A stretch of 47,385 bases of DNA from an uncultured Flavobacteriales bacterium (GTDB lineage Bacteria > Bacteroidota > Bacteroidia > Flavobacteriales_F > PHOS-HE28), in assembly GCA_937872175.1 (NCBI GenBank), contig CALMPI010000014.1:1-47385 (forward strand), read 5' to 3'. A model generated the notes under the pieces. It made no database searches. It was not told the DNA's origin and saw only the letters and a list, made by a program, of their open reading frames with translations. Each line of letters opens with the position of its first letter. Positions within the stretch are counted from its first letter, which is position 1. This document shows, one piece after another, positions 27,017 through 36,192 of the stretch. A program made the position numbers and the translations under genes.

Positions 27017-27024
27017 TATCTTTG
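27017..27024 (+). promoter_or_regulatory. -7 promoter element TATCTTTG
   Basis: A perfect TAnnTTTG match, 9 nt before the kinase ATG at 27034. Confidence 0.55.
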
Positions 27025-27033
27025 GCGGCCTCC

Positions 27034-28071
27034 ATGCGCGCGTTCACGGCCCGCCAGCTCACCGTCCTCCTCACCCTGGTGATCGGTGCGGTGGTGGCGG
27101 TGTGCGCATTCCTGGTGACGGGTCCGGACGACCTGCCGCGCACGGCACAGGTCCTGGCCATGGGCGGTGCGGCCATGCTGGCGTCCTATCCGCTCCTGAA
27201 CTACGGGCTCGATCGCTTCATCCAGGGCAGGATCCGGGGCATCTACAAGACCGTTCAGGGGCTCCGCGGCCCGTCCGAAGCACCGGTCAGTGTGGGCCCG
27301 GGCGAGGATGTGCTCGGCCGGGTGGAAGGTGAGGTGGCGGAATGGGCCAGCGCCCGGCGCAGCGAGATCACCGAGCTCAAGGAGCGTGAGAAGTTCCGCA
27401 GGGAGTTCATCGGCAATCTGGCCCATGAGCTCAAGACCCCGATCTTCAACATCCAGGGCTACATCCTGACCCTCCTGGAGGGAGGGCTGGAGGATGAAAA
27501 GGTCAATCGTGACTTCCTGACCCGCGCAAGTCACGGGGTGGACCGGCTGATCAAGATCGTGGAGGACCTCGACCTGATCACCAAGCTCGAGAGCGGGGTG
27601 ATGGACCTGCGCCTGCATCGCATCCCCCTGCGTGAGGTGGTGGAAGAGGCCTTGGAGGACGTTGAGCTGCAGGCCCGGGAGAAGGGCATCACCTTGGTGG
27701 ACAAGGTGCCTGACGAGCTCATGGTCCTCGGCGACAAGGACCGGCTGATCCAGGTGTTCGTGAACCTCTTCGTGAACGGGGTGAACTACGGTCGCCCGGG
27801 CGGCCACTGCGTGGTGAGCGTGGACGACCTGGATGAGCGCGTGCTGGTGGAGGTGAGCGACAACGGCATCGGCATCAGTGAAGAGCACCTGCCACGCTTG
27901 TTCGAGCGGTTCTACCGGGTGGGGAAAAGCCGCTCGCGCAATGAGGGCGGCAGCGGCCTGGGCCTCGCGATCGTGAAGCACATCGTGGACGCGCACGGGC
28001 AGTCCATCACTGTGAAGAGCGAGGAAGGGCGGGGCAGCACCTTCGCGTTCACCTTGCGGAAAGCGCGCTGA
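27034..28071 (+). CDS. Sensor histidine kinase (PhoR-like)
   Basis: 345 residues. Two membrane helices (~9-28 and ~38-58) are separated by about ten residues, so there is almost no periplasmic sensor. A linker precedes the HisKA domain with FIGNLAHELKTPIFNIQGY (phosphoacceptor His131). The HATPase_c domain shows the N box FVNLFVNGVNYG (Asn244, Asn248), G1 VSDNGIGISEEHL, the F box LFERFYRV and G2 GGSGLGLAIVKHIV. This layout is typical of Bacteroidota PhoR-like kinases. No response-regulator gene lies beside it. The divergent Na/Pi transporter fits a phosphate role but does not prove it. Its last 23 bp overlap the convergent VCBS gene. Confidence 0.93.
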   Translation: MRAFTARQLTVLLTLVIGAVVAVCAFLVTGPDDLPRTAQVLAMGGAAMLASYPLLNYGLDRFIQGRIRGIYKTVQGLRGPSEAPVSVGPGEDVLGRVEGEVAEWASARRSEITELKEREKFRREFIGNLAHELKTPIFNIQGYILTLLEGGLEDEKVNRDFLTRASHGVDRLIKIVEDLDLITKLESGVMDLRLHRIPLREVVEEALEDVELQAREKGITLVDKVPDELMVLGDKDRLIQVFVNLFVNGVNYGRPGGHCVVSVDDLDERVLVEVSDNGIGISEEHLPRLFERFYRVGKSRSRNEGGSGLGLAIVKHIVDAHGQSITVKSEEGRGSTFAFTLRKAR

Positions 28072-31000
28072 CAGGGCGACCCACGGTGAAGGCCGCGGGT
28101 GGGGCCCCATGGCCGGCCACGATCACCACCGGGGTGCGGTCCGGGCCCATGCGCAGCACCGCAAGGTCCCTCGCATTGCCGCCGGCGAAGAAGCCCGAGG
28201 CCTTGGGCGTGAGCGGGGTGAACCCCCCTTTGCCGTCGCCCAGCAGCACGCACCCGCGCCCTGCATCGTAGCGCACGGTCTCCACCTCGGCGCCCCAGTG
28301 GTTGCCCGCGGTCACGAGGTCCATCCGGCCATCGGCGTTCACGTCGAGCGCCACCAGGCCGTTCACCGGCGCGAGCTGCGCCTCAACCGGCAAGGACCTG
28401 ATGCTGAACCGACCGGTGCCATCGTTCATCAGCACGCTGGACCGCATCCAGGTGGCCGTGCGGTGCAGGGCGCGGCCCAGCTTCTCCGGCGTGTAGATGG
28501 CCTGCAGGTCGGCATTGGCGAACGCCTCGTAGGTGGGGAAGCGCTGCATGATCACCGGGCACTGCTGGCTGCTGCATTCGCGTCCGCGCACCGGGATCTG
28601 ATGCCCGGCCTTCTCCTTGGCGAGCACGATGTCCGAGCGGCCGTTGCCATCCATGTCGGCCCAGTACACGTGCACCGGATGCGTTGCGTCCGCCTTGAAC
28701 TTGCTGTTCCATCCCAGGTTGCCGGCGGCGAGGTCCACATCGCCGTCACCATCGAGGTCGGTGGCGCACAGGCTGTTCCACCAGCCCGTGGTGCCTTCGA
28801 GCCCGGCGGCCGCGGTGGCGTTCGTGAAGCGCCCGCCCGCGTTCATCATCACCATCACCGGCATCCATTCGCCGACCAGGATGAGGTCGGGATCGTGGTC
28901 GCCGTCCAGGTCGGCGAAGCGCGCATCGCTCACCATGCCGGGGCCCATGAGGTCCCTGGCGAGTTGCTCCGTGGCATCGGTGAACCGGCCGGTGCCATCG
29001 TTCAGCAGCAGGTAGGAGCGGGGGGCGAAGGGGTAATGGGCCGGTGTCTGCCGCCCACCGAGGAAGAGGTCCAGGTCGCCATCCCCATCGATATCGGCCG
29101 CATCGGCACGCTGGCCGCTGGTCATCATCGGTGGCAGGGCATCCTCCACACGCGTGAACCGGCCGGTGCCGTCGTTGCGCAGGTAGTGGTGGCGGAACGC
29201 GGTGCTGCGCAGATCGTCCTCGTTCGAGCCCGCGATCACCAGCAGGTCCTGATCACCGTCCCCATCGCCGTCGATGAAGCGCGCGCCCAGCAGCTCCTGG
29301 CCTTCACCCGTCAGTGGATGGGCGTTGCGTGCCACCTGCAATGTGCCTGAGGCGGTCTGCAGCATCAGCACCGGGGCCTGACCCCGGCCGCCGCCCATCC
29401 ACAGGTCATCGAGGCCGTCGCCGTTCACATCGGCGACCGCGAGCATGGGGCCGAGCTCGCTCATCTTGTGCGGCAGCAGCACCTCCAGGTCGAAGTCGTC
29501 GTAGGTGGGATCGCGGTGCACCACGCCGTCCGGGATCAGGGCCGGGTCCGCAGCGAGGAGCGGGGCCCGTTCGGGACCCCTTGCCGGTGGCGGTCCCGCA
29601 TCACGATCGTCCAGCACCATCAGCCGGTCGGCCTGCACATCGCGCACCAGCATGTAGCGGCCATCCGGCCAGCGCACCTCCATGCTGTCGACGATGGGGG
29701 TCGGCCCGAGCCCGAAGTGAAGCACGGGCTCCACCGCGCTCTGGTATCCGCGCACGGGACTGAGCTCCTGGACCTGCACGGAGCCCCGGTGACGCAGGGT
29801 GACGCGCGCGCCGAGCGCATCGCGCCCGCGCTGCTTGAGCGCGACGCGCAGGTAGTGCCGGTCGGGGTGCCGCTCCCGGGCCCGGTTCGCGTACACCGAG
29901 GCGGGCGCGTCGATGTTGTTGATCACCAGGTCGAGGTCGCCGTCGTTGTCGAGGTCGGCGTAGGCCGCGCCATTGCTGTTGAGGGGTTCGGTGAAGCCCC
30001 AGGCCTGCGAGCTGTCGGCGAAGGTGAGCCGTGCCCGGCCTGTGCTGTCCGCCCCCTCGTTCCTGAACAGGTAGTTGCGGATGCGCGTGCTGGGCACCAG
30101 GTCCAGCGAGCGGTAGAAGTCCTCGCCGCTCTTCAGGCCCCGGTACACCTGCTGCTGGTAGTCGTTGTTGCGGATGTCGTGCTTGAACCCGTTGGTCACC
30201 ATCAGGTCCTTCCAGCCGTCGTTGTCCAGGTCGGCGAGCAGCGGCGCCCAGCTCCAGTCCGTGCGGGCGATGCCGGCCAGCTGCGCGATCTCGCTGAAGG
30301 TGCCGTTGCCGTTGTTCAGCTGCAGCGTGTTCACCATGTACTGGTACTGCTGCCCTGCGGCCACGATGGACCAGAAGGCCTGCGGCGACATGCTGCCCAT
30401 GTTCGTCTTGTTGCGCACGTGGTCGTCGGCCATCATGTCCAGCACCACGATGTCGGCAAGACCGTCGTTGTTGATGTCGGCCACGTCGCAGCCCATGCCG
30501 AAGTTGCTCACGTGGCGCGTCCGTTCCTTCACCACATCGCGGAAGGTGCCGCCTTCGTTGGTGTACAGCGCGTCCGCCACATCGAAATCGTTCGCCACGT
30601 ACAGGTCGGGCCGGTCGTCATCGTCCAGGTGCGCCACGGAGACCCCGAGGCTGTAGCTGAAGTCCATGAGCCCATGCGCCCGCGTGGCCTCGCGGAAGCG
30701 CCCGTTCTCCTGTACGAACAGCCGGTTGCTCGGCGCCGTGCCTGCGGCGATCCCCGCCTTCACCTGCGACACGCTGACCCGCGTGAGCCGGTCCCTGGGA
30801 TGGTTGATCACAAAGAGGTCCAGGTCGCCGTCACCCTCCACGTCCAGGAAGGCCGCCTGCGTGCTGTGGCTGGTGTCCGCCAACCCGAAGGCGTGGGCGG
30901 CTTCGCGGAAGGTGAGGTCGCCGTTGTTGAGGTAGAGGAGGTTGCGGGTGAGGGCGGTGTCGGTGGTCGGCCCGCTGCGGCACACGTAGATGTCCAGGTG

Positions 31001-31399
31001 GCCATCGCCGTTCACGTCGGCCATCGCCACTCCGGTGCGCCAGCCTCCCGGGTCGGCCCCGAGCGCGGTCCCGGTGATGTCCTCGAAGCGCATGCCGCCC
31101 TTGTTGAGGTAGAGCCGGTCGCGCTGCTGGTTGCCGGTGAAGTAGAGGTCCGTGAGCCCGTCGCCGTTGATGTCGCCCGCACCCACACCGCCTCCGTTGT
31201 AGGCGTAGATGTAGGTGAAGTAGTTCATCGAGGGTGATTCCTCGAGGCGGTTCGTGAACGTGATGCCGGTGCTGTCCGCTGGGAGGGCCTCGAACAGAGG
31301 GCCCCGGGCCGATGGGGTCGCCGTTCCGGTCTCCTCATCCATGGGCCCGCAGCCGATGAGGAGCGCGATCAGCGACAGGAGGACGGTTCGAAAGGACAT
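28049..31399 (-). CDS. CRTAC1-type VCBS/FG-GAP repeat lipoprotein with ASPIC/UnbV domain (copy 1)
   Basis: 1116 residues. Lipobox ALLIGC (Cys17). Many FG-GAP/VCBS calcium-binding loops of the DxNxDGxxD type (e.g. AGDINGDGLTDLYFTGN, ADVNGDGHLDIYV) form one or two beta-propellers on either side of an ASPIC/UnbV domain at ~510-595 (LGARVTLRHRGSVQVQELSP, MEVRWPDGRYM). Near residue 940 lies the conserved GRECSSQQC. Such lipoproteins are probably surface-exposed ligand binders; no catalytic activity is evident. It is colinear with, and exactly as long as, the next gene upstream. TACCTTCG lies 17 nt before its ATG. It overlaps the histidine kinase gene by 23 bp. Confidence 0.92.
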   Translation of the reverse strand: MSFRTVLLSLIALLIGCGPMDEETGTATPSARGPLFEALPADSTGITFTNRLEESPSMNYFTYIYAYNGGGVGAGDINGDGLTDLYFTGNQQRDRLYLNKGGMRFEDITGTALGADPGGWRTGVAMADVNGDGHLDIYVCRSGPTTDTALTRNLLYLNNGDLTFREAAHAFGLADTSHSTQAAFLDVEGDGDLDLFVINHPRDRLTRVSVSQVKAGIAAGTAPSNRLFVQENGRFREATRAHGLMDFSYSLGVSVAHLDDDDRPDLYVANDFDVADALYTNEGGTFRDVVKERTRHVSNFGMGCDVADINNDGLADIVVLDMMADDHVRNKTNMGSMSPQAFWSIVAAGQQYQYMVNTLQLNNGNGTFSEIAQLAGIARTDWSWAPLLADLDNDGWKDLMVTNGFKHDIRNNDYQQQVYRGLKSGEDFYRSLDLVPSTRIRNYLFRNEGADSTGRARLTFADSSQAWGFTEPLNSNGAAYADLDNDGDLDLVINNIDAPASVYANRARERHPDRHYLRVALKQRGRDALGARVTLRHRGSVQVQELSPVRGYQSAVEPVLHFGLGPTPIVDSMEVRWPDGRYMLVRDVQADRLMVLDDRDAGPPPARGPERAPLLAADPALIPDGVVHRDPTYDDFDLEVLLPHKMSELGPMLAVADVNGDGLDDLWMGGGRGQAPVLMLQTASGTLQVARNAHPLTGEGQELLGARFIDGDGDGDQDLLVIAGSNEDDLRSTAFRHHYLRNDGTGRFTRVEDALPPMMTSGQRADAADIDGDGDLDLFLGGRQTPAHYPFAPRSYLLLNDGTGRFTDATEQLARDLMGPGMVSDARFADLDGDHDPDLILVGEWMPVMVMMNAGGRFTNATAAAGLEGTTGWWNSLCATDLDGDGDVDLAAGNLGWNSKFKADATHPVHVYWADMDGNGRSDIVLAKEKAGHQIPVRGRECSSQQCPVIMQRFPTYEAFANADLQAIYTPEKLGRALHRTATWMRSSVLMNDGTGRFSIRSLPVEAQLAPVNGLVALDVNADGRMDLVTAGNHWGAEVETVRYDAGRGCVLLGDGKGGFTPLTPKASGFFAGGNARDLAVLRMGPDRTPVVIVAGHGAPPAAFTVGRPVSALSAR

Positions 31400-31416
31400 G
31401 GGCGATGGAGGCTGCG

Positions 31417-31424
31417 CGAAGGTA
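31417..31424 (-). promoter_or_regulatory. -7 promoter element TACCTTCG between the VCBS paralogues
   Basis: The minus strand reads TACCTTCG in the 39-bp gap between the two VCBS genes, 17 nt before the ATG at 31399, so copy 1 may have its own promoter. Confidence 0.4.
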
Positions 31425-31438
31425 GCCCCGCCGGGAGG

Positions 31439-34400
31439 TCACCTGCGCGTGGCCAATGCCGATCGGGCGGGGCCCGGTGTGAAGACCTCCAATGCATCAT
31501 TGTTGTTGGACACCACCACCCAGGGTGCACGCCCCGCACCTTGCTCCAGCAGCAGGAGGTCCTTTGCGTTCCGCCAGGCGAACAGGCCGCTTTCCGTCAC
31601 CGACAGCGGGTGGAAGCCACCCTTGCCGTCACCGAGCATCACGATGCCGGTACCCCCGTCATATCTGATGGTCTCCACCTCGGCGCCCCAGTGGTTGCCG
31701 GCGGCGATGATGTCCGCATGTCCATCCCCGTTCAGGTCGCGCACCGCGATGCCGTTGAGCGGCGCGGTCTGCGCGTGCATCGGCAGCGGTTCCGCTCGGA
31801 ACCGGCCACCGCCCTCGTTCCACAGCACGCACGAACGCATCTGCTCGGCGATGAGGTGTTGCGCCGAACCGATCTTCTCCGGGGTGTAGATGCGCTCCAG
31901 GTCGGCCTGGGCGAAGTCCTTGAAGGTCGGGAAGCGATCGATGATCATGCGGCACTGCTGGCTGCTGCATTCCCGTCCGCGGACCGGCACCTTGCCGCCG
32001 GCCCCCTCCTTGGCGAGCACGATGTCCAGGCTGCCGTTGTCGTCCATGTCATTGGCGTACAGGTGCAGCGGATGTGCGGTCGTAGCGTGGAACTTGGTGT
32101 TCCAGCCGATGTTGCCGCACACCAGGTCCTGGTCGCCGTCCTTGTCGAGGTCGGCCGCCACGATGCGGTTCCACCAACCCGTACTGTGCTGCAGGCCCTC
32201 GGCCGCGTGGGCGAGGAGCCGCCCGCCATCGTTCCTGTGCATGGCGATGGGCTGCCATTCGCCTGCGGTGATCAGGTCCGCGTCGCCGTCCCCGTCGATG
32301 TCCGCCCAAAGGGCATCGGTGAACATGCCGGCCTCGGCCAGATGCGGCGCACGTTCGGCCGTGGCATCATTGAAGCGGCCGGAGCCATCGTTGACCAACA
32401 GATAGCTCCTCGGGTTCCGCGGATATGCGCCGGGGATCACGCGGCCGCCGATGAACAGGTCGAGGTCGCCGTCGCCGTCCACATCGCCGGCGGCGGCCCG
32501 CTGCGCGCTGGTCATCACCGCAGGCAGCGCATCGGGCGCATGATCGAACCGCCCCATGCCCCGGTTCGTGTACAACCGCGGTTGGAAGTGGACCTCGAAC
32601 CGATCGGATTCGTAGCCCCCACTGAGCACGAGCAGGTCCTGGTCGCCATCCTGGTCGGCATCCAGGAACAACGCGCCTTGGTCCTCCCGGTCCTGGTGAT
32701 CGGTCCACGGGCCTTCGACCTGCCGGTAGCGGTCGGTGCCATCGGACAGGAACAGGGCGCCGGTCTGATCGCGCGCGCCGCCGATGTACAGGTCGTCGCG
32801 GCCGTCGCCATTGAGGTCGGCCTTGGCCATCAGGGGGCCGTCCTCGGAACGCTTGTGGGGCAGCAGGACCTGAACGGCGAAGTCGTCGTACGGATTCTCA
32901 CGATGGATGAAGCGCAGCCCGCCATCGGACCGGGCCGCCTGGAGGAGGGCCGGGGGGGCGGGTCGTTCCGGTGCGCGGGTGGATGCGTCCACATACCGGA
33001 TGGTCAGGACCTGATCGGCAGGGACATCGGCTTGGCGGGTGTACCGGCCATCGGGCCAGAACACTTCCACGAGCTCCGCTTTCGAGACCCCGCCAAGGCC
33101 GAAGTGGAGGATGGGTTCCACGCAGCTCTGAAAGCCGCGTACGGGTGCCAGTTCCGCCATCTGCCTCATCCCGTTCGCCTCCACCACGGCGCGCGCGCCC
33201 AGAACGGTCCTGCCAGGCGCGCCCTCCAACCGCAGGCGCAGGTGGTGGCCGCGTCCCTGTTCAACGGCCTGGTTGACGTGGATGGTGGCCGGCGCATCCA
33301 TGTTGTTGATCACCAGGTCGAGGTCGCCGTCATTGTCCAGATCGCCGGTGGCCGCCCCGTTGGAGTTCTCGGCGTCGGAGAAACCCCATTCCGCCGACAC
33401 GTTCCGGAAGGTCAGATCGCCGCTGTTCCGGAAGAGGTAGTTGCGGACCCGCGTGCTGGGCACGAGCGCCAGCACGTCCATGGGACGCATGGCCTGGCCG
33501 GAGGTCCTGATCGCCTTGGCCTTGGCGTTGTAATCGTTGTCGCGCATGTCGCGCTTGTAGCCGTTGGTCACCAGCAGGTCCTTCCAGCCGTCGTTGTCCA
33601 GGTCGGCCAGCAGGGGAGCCCAGCTCCAGTCGGTCTTGCTGATGCCCGCCAGCTGGCCCACCTCGCTGAACGTGCCGTTTCCGTTGTTGTGCTGCAGCGT
33701 GTTGAACATGTACTGGTGATGGTAGCCGGCCGCCACCAGGCCCCAGAACTGGGTGGGGGACATGGCGCCCATGTTGCGCTTGCTCCGGGCGTGCTCCTCG
33801 CTCACCATGTCCAGCACCACGATGTCGGACAAGCCGTCGTTGTCGTAGTCGGCGATGTCGCAGCCCATGCCGAAATTGCTGATGTGCCGTGTGCGTTCCA
33901 GGACCTCGTTGAGGTAGGTGCCGTTCGCCCGCCCCATGTACAGAAAGTCCGGGGCCACGTAGTCATTGGACACGTAGAGGTCCTGGATCCCGTCCTGGTC
34001 GAGGTCGCTGCAGGCCACCCCCAGGCTGTATGCCATGTTCCACAGGCCGGCCGCTGCGGTGATGTCCGTGAACCGGCCTCCGTCGTTCCGGTACAGACGG
34101 CTGCTGGGCGACCGCCGCGTGTCCACCGCATGCTGCACCGCCGCGCTGTTGAGCTTCGACGCACCCTGCATGGGCGTGTTGATCACGAACAGGTCCAGGT
34201 CACCGTCGCGGTCGTGATCGAAGAAGAGCCCCTGGGTGGATCGGGTGGTGTCCGCGACGCCCCATTCCCTGCCCACCTCCTTGAACCGGCCTGTTCCGTC
34301 GTTCACGTAGAGCAGGTTGGTGCGTGCCTGTGGACCGGAGAACCATCCCGCCCGGCACACATGGATGTCGAGGTGGCCATCCCCGTTCACGTCGGCCATG

Positions 34401-34789
34401 GCCACACCGGTGTGCCACCCGTGGTCGGTCTCCTTGGGCAGGGCCGTTTCGGTGACGTCCTCGAACCGGAGCCCCCCGCGGTTCAGATACAGTCGGTCCG
34501 CCACGAGGTTGCCCGTGAAGTAGATGTCCGGCAACCCATCGCCATTGACATCCCCGATCGCCACGCCGCCTCCGTTGTACATGTACTCGTACATGAAGTA
34601 GTTGCGGGCGTCGTGCTCCTCCACGAGGTTGGCGAACCGGATACCGCTCTGCTCCGGCGGAAGGGCGACGAACAGGGGCGTCGGGGTCGCTTCCACAGGT
34701 GCGGCGGCCGGTTCAGGCGCGGGGCTGTCCCCACAGCCCACCGCCAGTGCGATCGGCAGCGTACTTAGGGTCTTCCTGAGGTGAAGCAT
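31439..34789 (-). CDS. CRTAC1-type VCBS/FG-GAP repeat lipoprotein with ASPIC/UnbV domain (copy 2)
   Basis: 1116 residues, lipobox ALAVGC (Cys19). The architecture matches copy 1: FG-GAP loops (IGDVNGDGLPDIYFTGN), SNFGMGCDIADYDNDGLSDI near residue 310, the ASPIC domain at ~510-600 (LGARAVVEANGMRQMAELAP, VEVFWPDGRYT), more FG-GAP loops, GRECSSQQC near 940 and a final GNHWGAEVETIRYD block. Protein divergence from copy 1 is substantial, so the duplication is old. No SusC/SusD pair is adjacent, although such proteins often accompany TonB receptors in this phylum. Confidence 0.92.
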   Translation of the reverse strand: MLHLRKTLSTLPIALAVGCGDSPAPEPAAAPVEATPTPLFVALPPEQSGIRFANLVEEHDARNYFMYEYMYNGGGVAIGDVNGDGLPDIYFTGNLVADRLYLNRGGLRFEDVTETALPKETDHGWHTGVAMADVNGDGHLDIHVCRAGWFSGPQARTNLLYVNDGTGRFKEVGREWGVADTTRSTQGLFFDHDRDGDLDLFVINTPMQGASKLNSAAVQHAVDTRRSPSSRLYRNDGGRFTDITAAAGLWNMAYSLGVACSDLDQDGIQDLYVSNDYVAPDFLYMGRANGTYLNEVLERTRHISNFGMGCDIADYDNDGLSDIVVLDMVSEEHARSKRNMGAMSPTQFWGLVAAGYHHQYMFNTLQHNNGNGTFSEVGQLAGISKTDWSWAPLLADLDNDGWKDLLVTNGYKRDMRDNDYNAKAKAIRTSGQAMRPMDVLALVPSTRVRNYLFRNSGDLTFRNVSAEWGFSDAENSNGAATGDLDNDGDLDLVINNMDAPATIHVNQAVEQGRGHHLRLRLEGAPGRTVLGARAVVEANGMRQMAELAPVRGFQSCVEPILHFGLGGVSKAELVEVFWPDGRYTRQADVPADQVLTIRYVDASTRAPERPAPPALLQAARSDGGLRFIHRENPYDDFAVQVLLPHKRSEDGPLMAKADLNGDGRDDLYIGGARDQTGALFLSDGTDRYRQVEGPWTDHQDREDQGALFLDADQDGDQDLLVLSGGYESDRFEVHFQPRLYTNRGMGRFDHAPDALPAVMTSAQRAAAGDVDGDGDLDLFIGGRVIPGAYPRNPRSYLLVNDGSGRFNDATAERAPHLAEAGMFTDALWADIDGDGDADLITAGEWQPIAMHRNDGGRLLAHAAEGLQHSTGWWNRIVAADLDKDGDQDLVCGNIGWNTKFHATTAHPLHLYANDMDDNGSLDIVLAKEGAGGKVPVRGRECSSQQCRMIIDRFPTFKDFAQADLERIYTPEKIGSAQHLIAEQMRSCVLWNEGGGRFRAEPLPMHAQTAPLNGIAVRDLNGDGHADIIAAGNHWGAEVETIRYDGGTGIVMLGDGKGGFHPLSVTESGLFAWRNAKDLLLLEQGAGRAPWVVVSNNNDALEVFTPGPARSALATRR

Positions 34790-34928
34790 GTCCGGCGCGG
34801 GCGCCGCGGCCGGGCACCGTCCGGAAACCTGTTCATCTGCACAGCGTGCTCACCCTCACCGGGCCTCCGGTCGGTCGACCGGGATCATCGTGCGCATGAC
34901 CAATGTAGAAGATCCTTCCGGACCACGA
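34790..34928. other. Spacer between nuclease and VCBS genes
   Basis: 139 bp with no gene. It contains a 6-bp GC-rich inverted repeat (34867-34872 and 34877-34882, loop 4) that could weakly terminate the upstream VCBS-strand traffic, and a poor -7 match TACATTGG on the minus strand (34900-34907). Nothing else recognised. Confidence 0.35.
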
Positions 34929-36167
34929 TCACCGCACCGCCTCCTCCCAGAGCAGGATCTCGTTCTCATTGTTCACGCTGATCCGCGGGATGTCGTCGTA
35001 CAGGGTGACCTTGCCGGTGACACAGACGCGTTTGCGCAGCAGGGCTTCTTCGGGATCGTAGTGGAAGTTGGGGCCGTTGCTGTCCCAGATGGTGCAGTAG
35101 AAGTCCTGCGCGGGATGCATGCGGTCGAAGTTGAGGTACACCGCGTTGGCCTTCTGGGTGCGACGGGTGCTGACCACGGTGCCGCAGACGGTGGCCACGC
35201 GGCCGATCTGGTGGCGTGCCTGGACCGTGTTGAACATGCCTTTGGGCAGGGGCGCCGGCAGGGGCTCCACCTCGCCCAGGAAGGGATCGCCGGGGTGGTA
35301 CCAGGCCAGCGGGTCGCGCTGTGCCTCCAACCGGGCCTCGAGCGTGTCGTCCAATGCGGGGAAGAGGTCCAGCCCGGTGAGGCGCTCCACGCTGTCCACG
35401 GGCACGGCATAGCTGATGGTCGGGTATTCGTTGACCCCGTTGCGCATCACGAAGCCGATCATCTTCCGCTCCGGCCCGTCCAGGTCGGCCAGCACCTTGA
35501 AGAAGAGCTCCGGGATGCTCACCTCGTTCTTGTGCCCCGGATTGTCCATCGCGGGAAGGCCGTCGCGCAGCACCGGGCCGGTGATCACGAAGACGCGTTC
35601 GCCGCCGTAGCGCACGGTGCGCCGCACCCAGTCCTCCAGGTCGCTCCAGCTGTCGCGGTTGAACTCGGGCCGCTGCGGGCTGATGTTGCTGTAGAGGTAG
35701 GTGGCCGCCAGTGCCTCCCGGTTCCACCGCATGTCCGCGCTGGGCACCAGGTGCCCGCGGTCGAAGCCGCTGAACCAGTAGTCCTCCACCGTGCTGGTGC
35801 CGGTGCGCACCTTGGCGTCCATCAGGAAGGTGTCGATGCGGGCCAGGTTGCCCGTGATCACGTCCGGCGTGGCGATGTGGGCGGTCCACTTGGGCTGCTC
35901 ATGGGCCTCGCTGTACACGAGCAGGTGCCCCGGATGCTCGATCACTTCATCGCCTGCCGCCAGCGCGGGGAGGGCCAGCGATCGCAGGTCCCGGCGGATG
36001 ATGGCCAGCTTGATGGAGTCGATGGGGGCCGCCAGGGACGCCCGCGCCACCTGTAGCTCGTGGTCGCGTGCCTGCAGCGCGCGAAGCCGGTCCTCGAGCC
36101 CGGATTGTGCGGTGAGCGGTGCCGCCGCGATCGCGAGCAAGATCACCAGGGGGACGCGCGTGTTCAT
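34929..36167 (-). CDS. Secreted DNA/RNA non-specific endonuclease (NUC1 type) with C-terminal OB-like domain
   Basis: 412 residues. Signal peptide MNTRVPLVILLAIAAAPLTA is followed by a coiled segment (~22-60). The NUC1 beta-beta-alpha-metal nuclease domain (~75-305) has the catalytic FDRGHLVPSAD (His139) and the metal-binding Asn in NISPQRPEFN (Asn170), then VFVITGPVL. Residues ~318-412 have an OB-fold-like pattern (VATVCGTVVSTRRTQKANAV, RKRVCVTGKVTLYDDIPRI). NUC1 enzymes cleave single- and double-stranded DNA and RNA. The added C-terminal module may bind nucleic acid. ATG 36167 is preferred because the signal peptide begins there and TACTTTCG lies 5 nt upstream. Confidence 0.9.
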   Translation of the reverse strand: MNTRVPLVILLAIAAAPLTAQSGLEDRLRALQARDHELQVARASLAAPIDSIKLAIIRRDLRSLALPALAAGDEVIEHPGHLLVYSEAHEQPKWTAHIATPDVITGNLARIDTFLMDAKVRTGTSTVEDYWFSGFDRGHLVPSADMRWNREALAATYLYSNISPQRPEFNRDSWSDLEDWVRRTVRYGGERVFVITGPVLRDGLPAMDNPGHKNEVSIPELFFKVLADLDGPERKMIGFVMRNGVNEYPTISYAVPVDSVERLTGLDLFPALDDTLEARLEAQRDPLAWYHPGDPFLGEVEPLPAPLPKGMFNTVQARHQIGRVATVCGTVVSTRRTQKANAVYLNFDRMHPAQDFYCTIWDSNGPNFHYDPEEALLRKRVCVTGKVTLYDDIPRISVNNENEILLWEEAVR

Positions 36168-36172
36168 CCCGA

Positions 36173-36180
36173 CGAAAGTA
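36173..36180 (-). promoter_or_regulatory. -7 promoter element TACTTTCG
   Basis: The minus strand reads TACTTTCG in the 25-bp gap behind the glycosyltransferase stop, 5 nt before the nuclease ATG at 36167. Confidence 0.5.
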
Positions 36181-36192
36181 GAAGGATGGGCC

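Noticed and set aside
29468..31237. 589-codon open frame antisense to VCBS copy 1
   Set aside because: Same composition effect; no start context or domain.
31541..34768. 1075-codon open frame antisense to VCBS copy 2
   Set aside because: Repetitive DNDGD codons on the true strand lack antisense stops; the antisense product is a Val/Gly/His/Gln-rich artefact.
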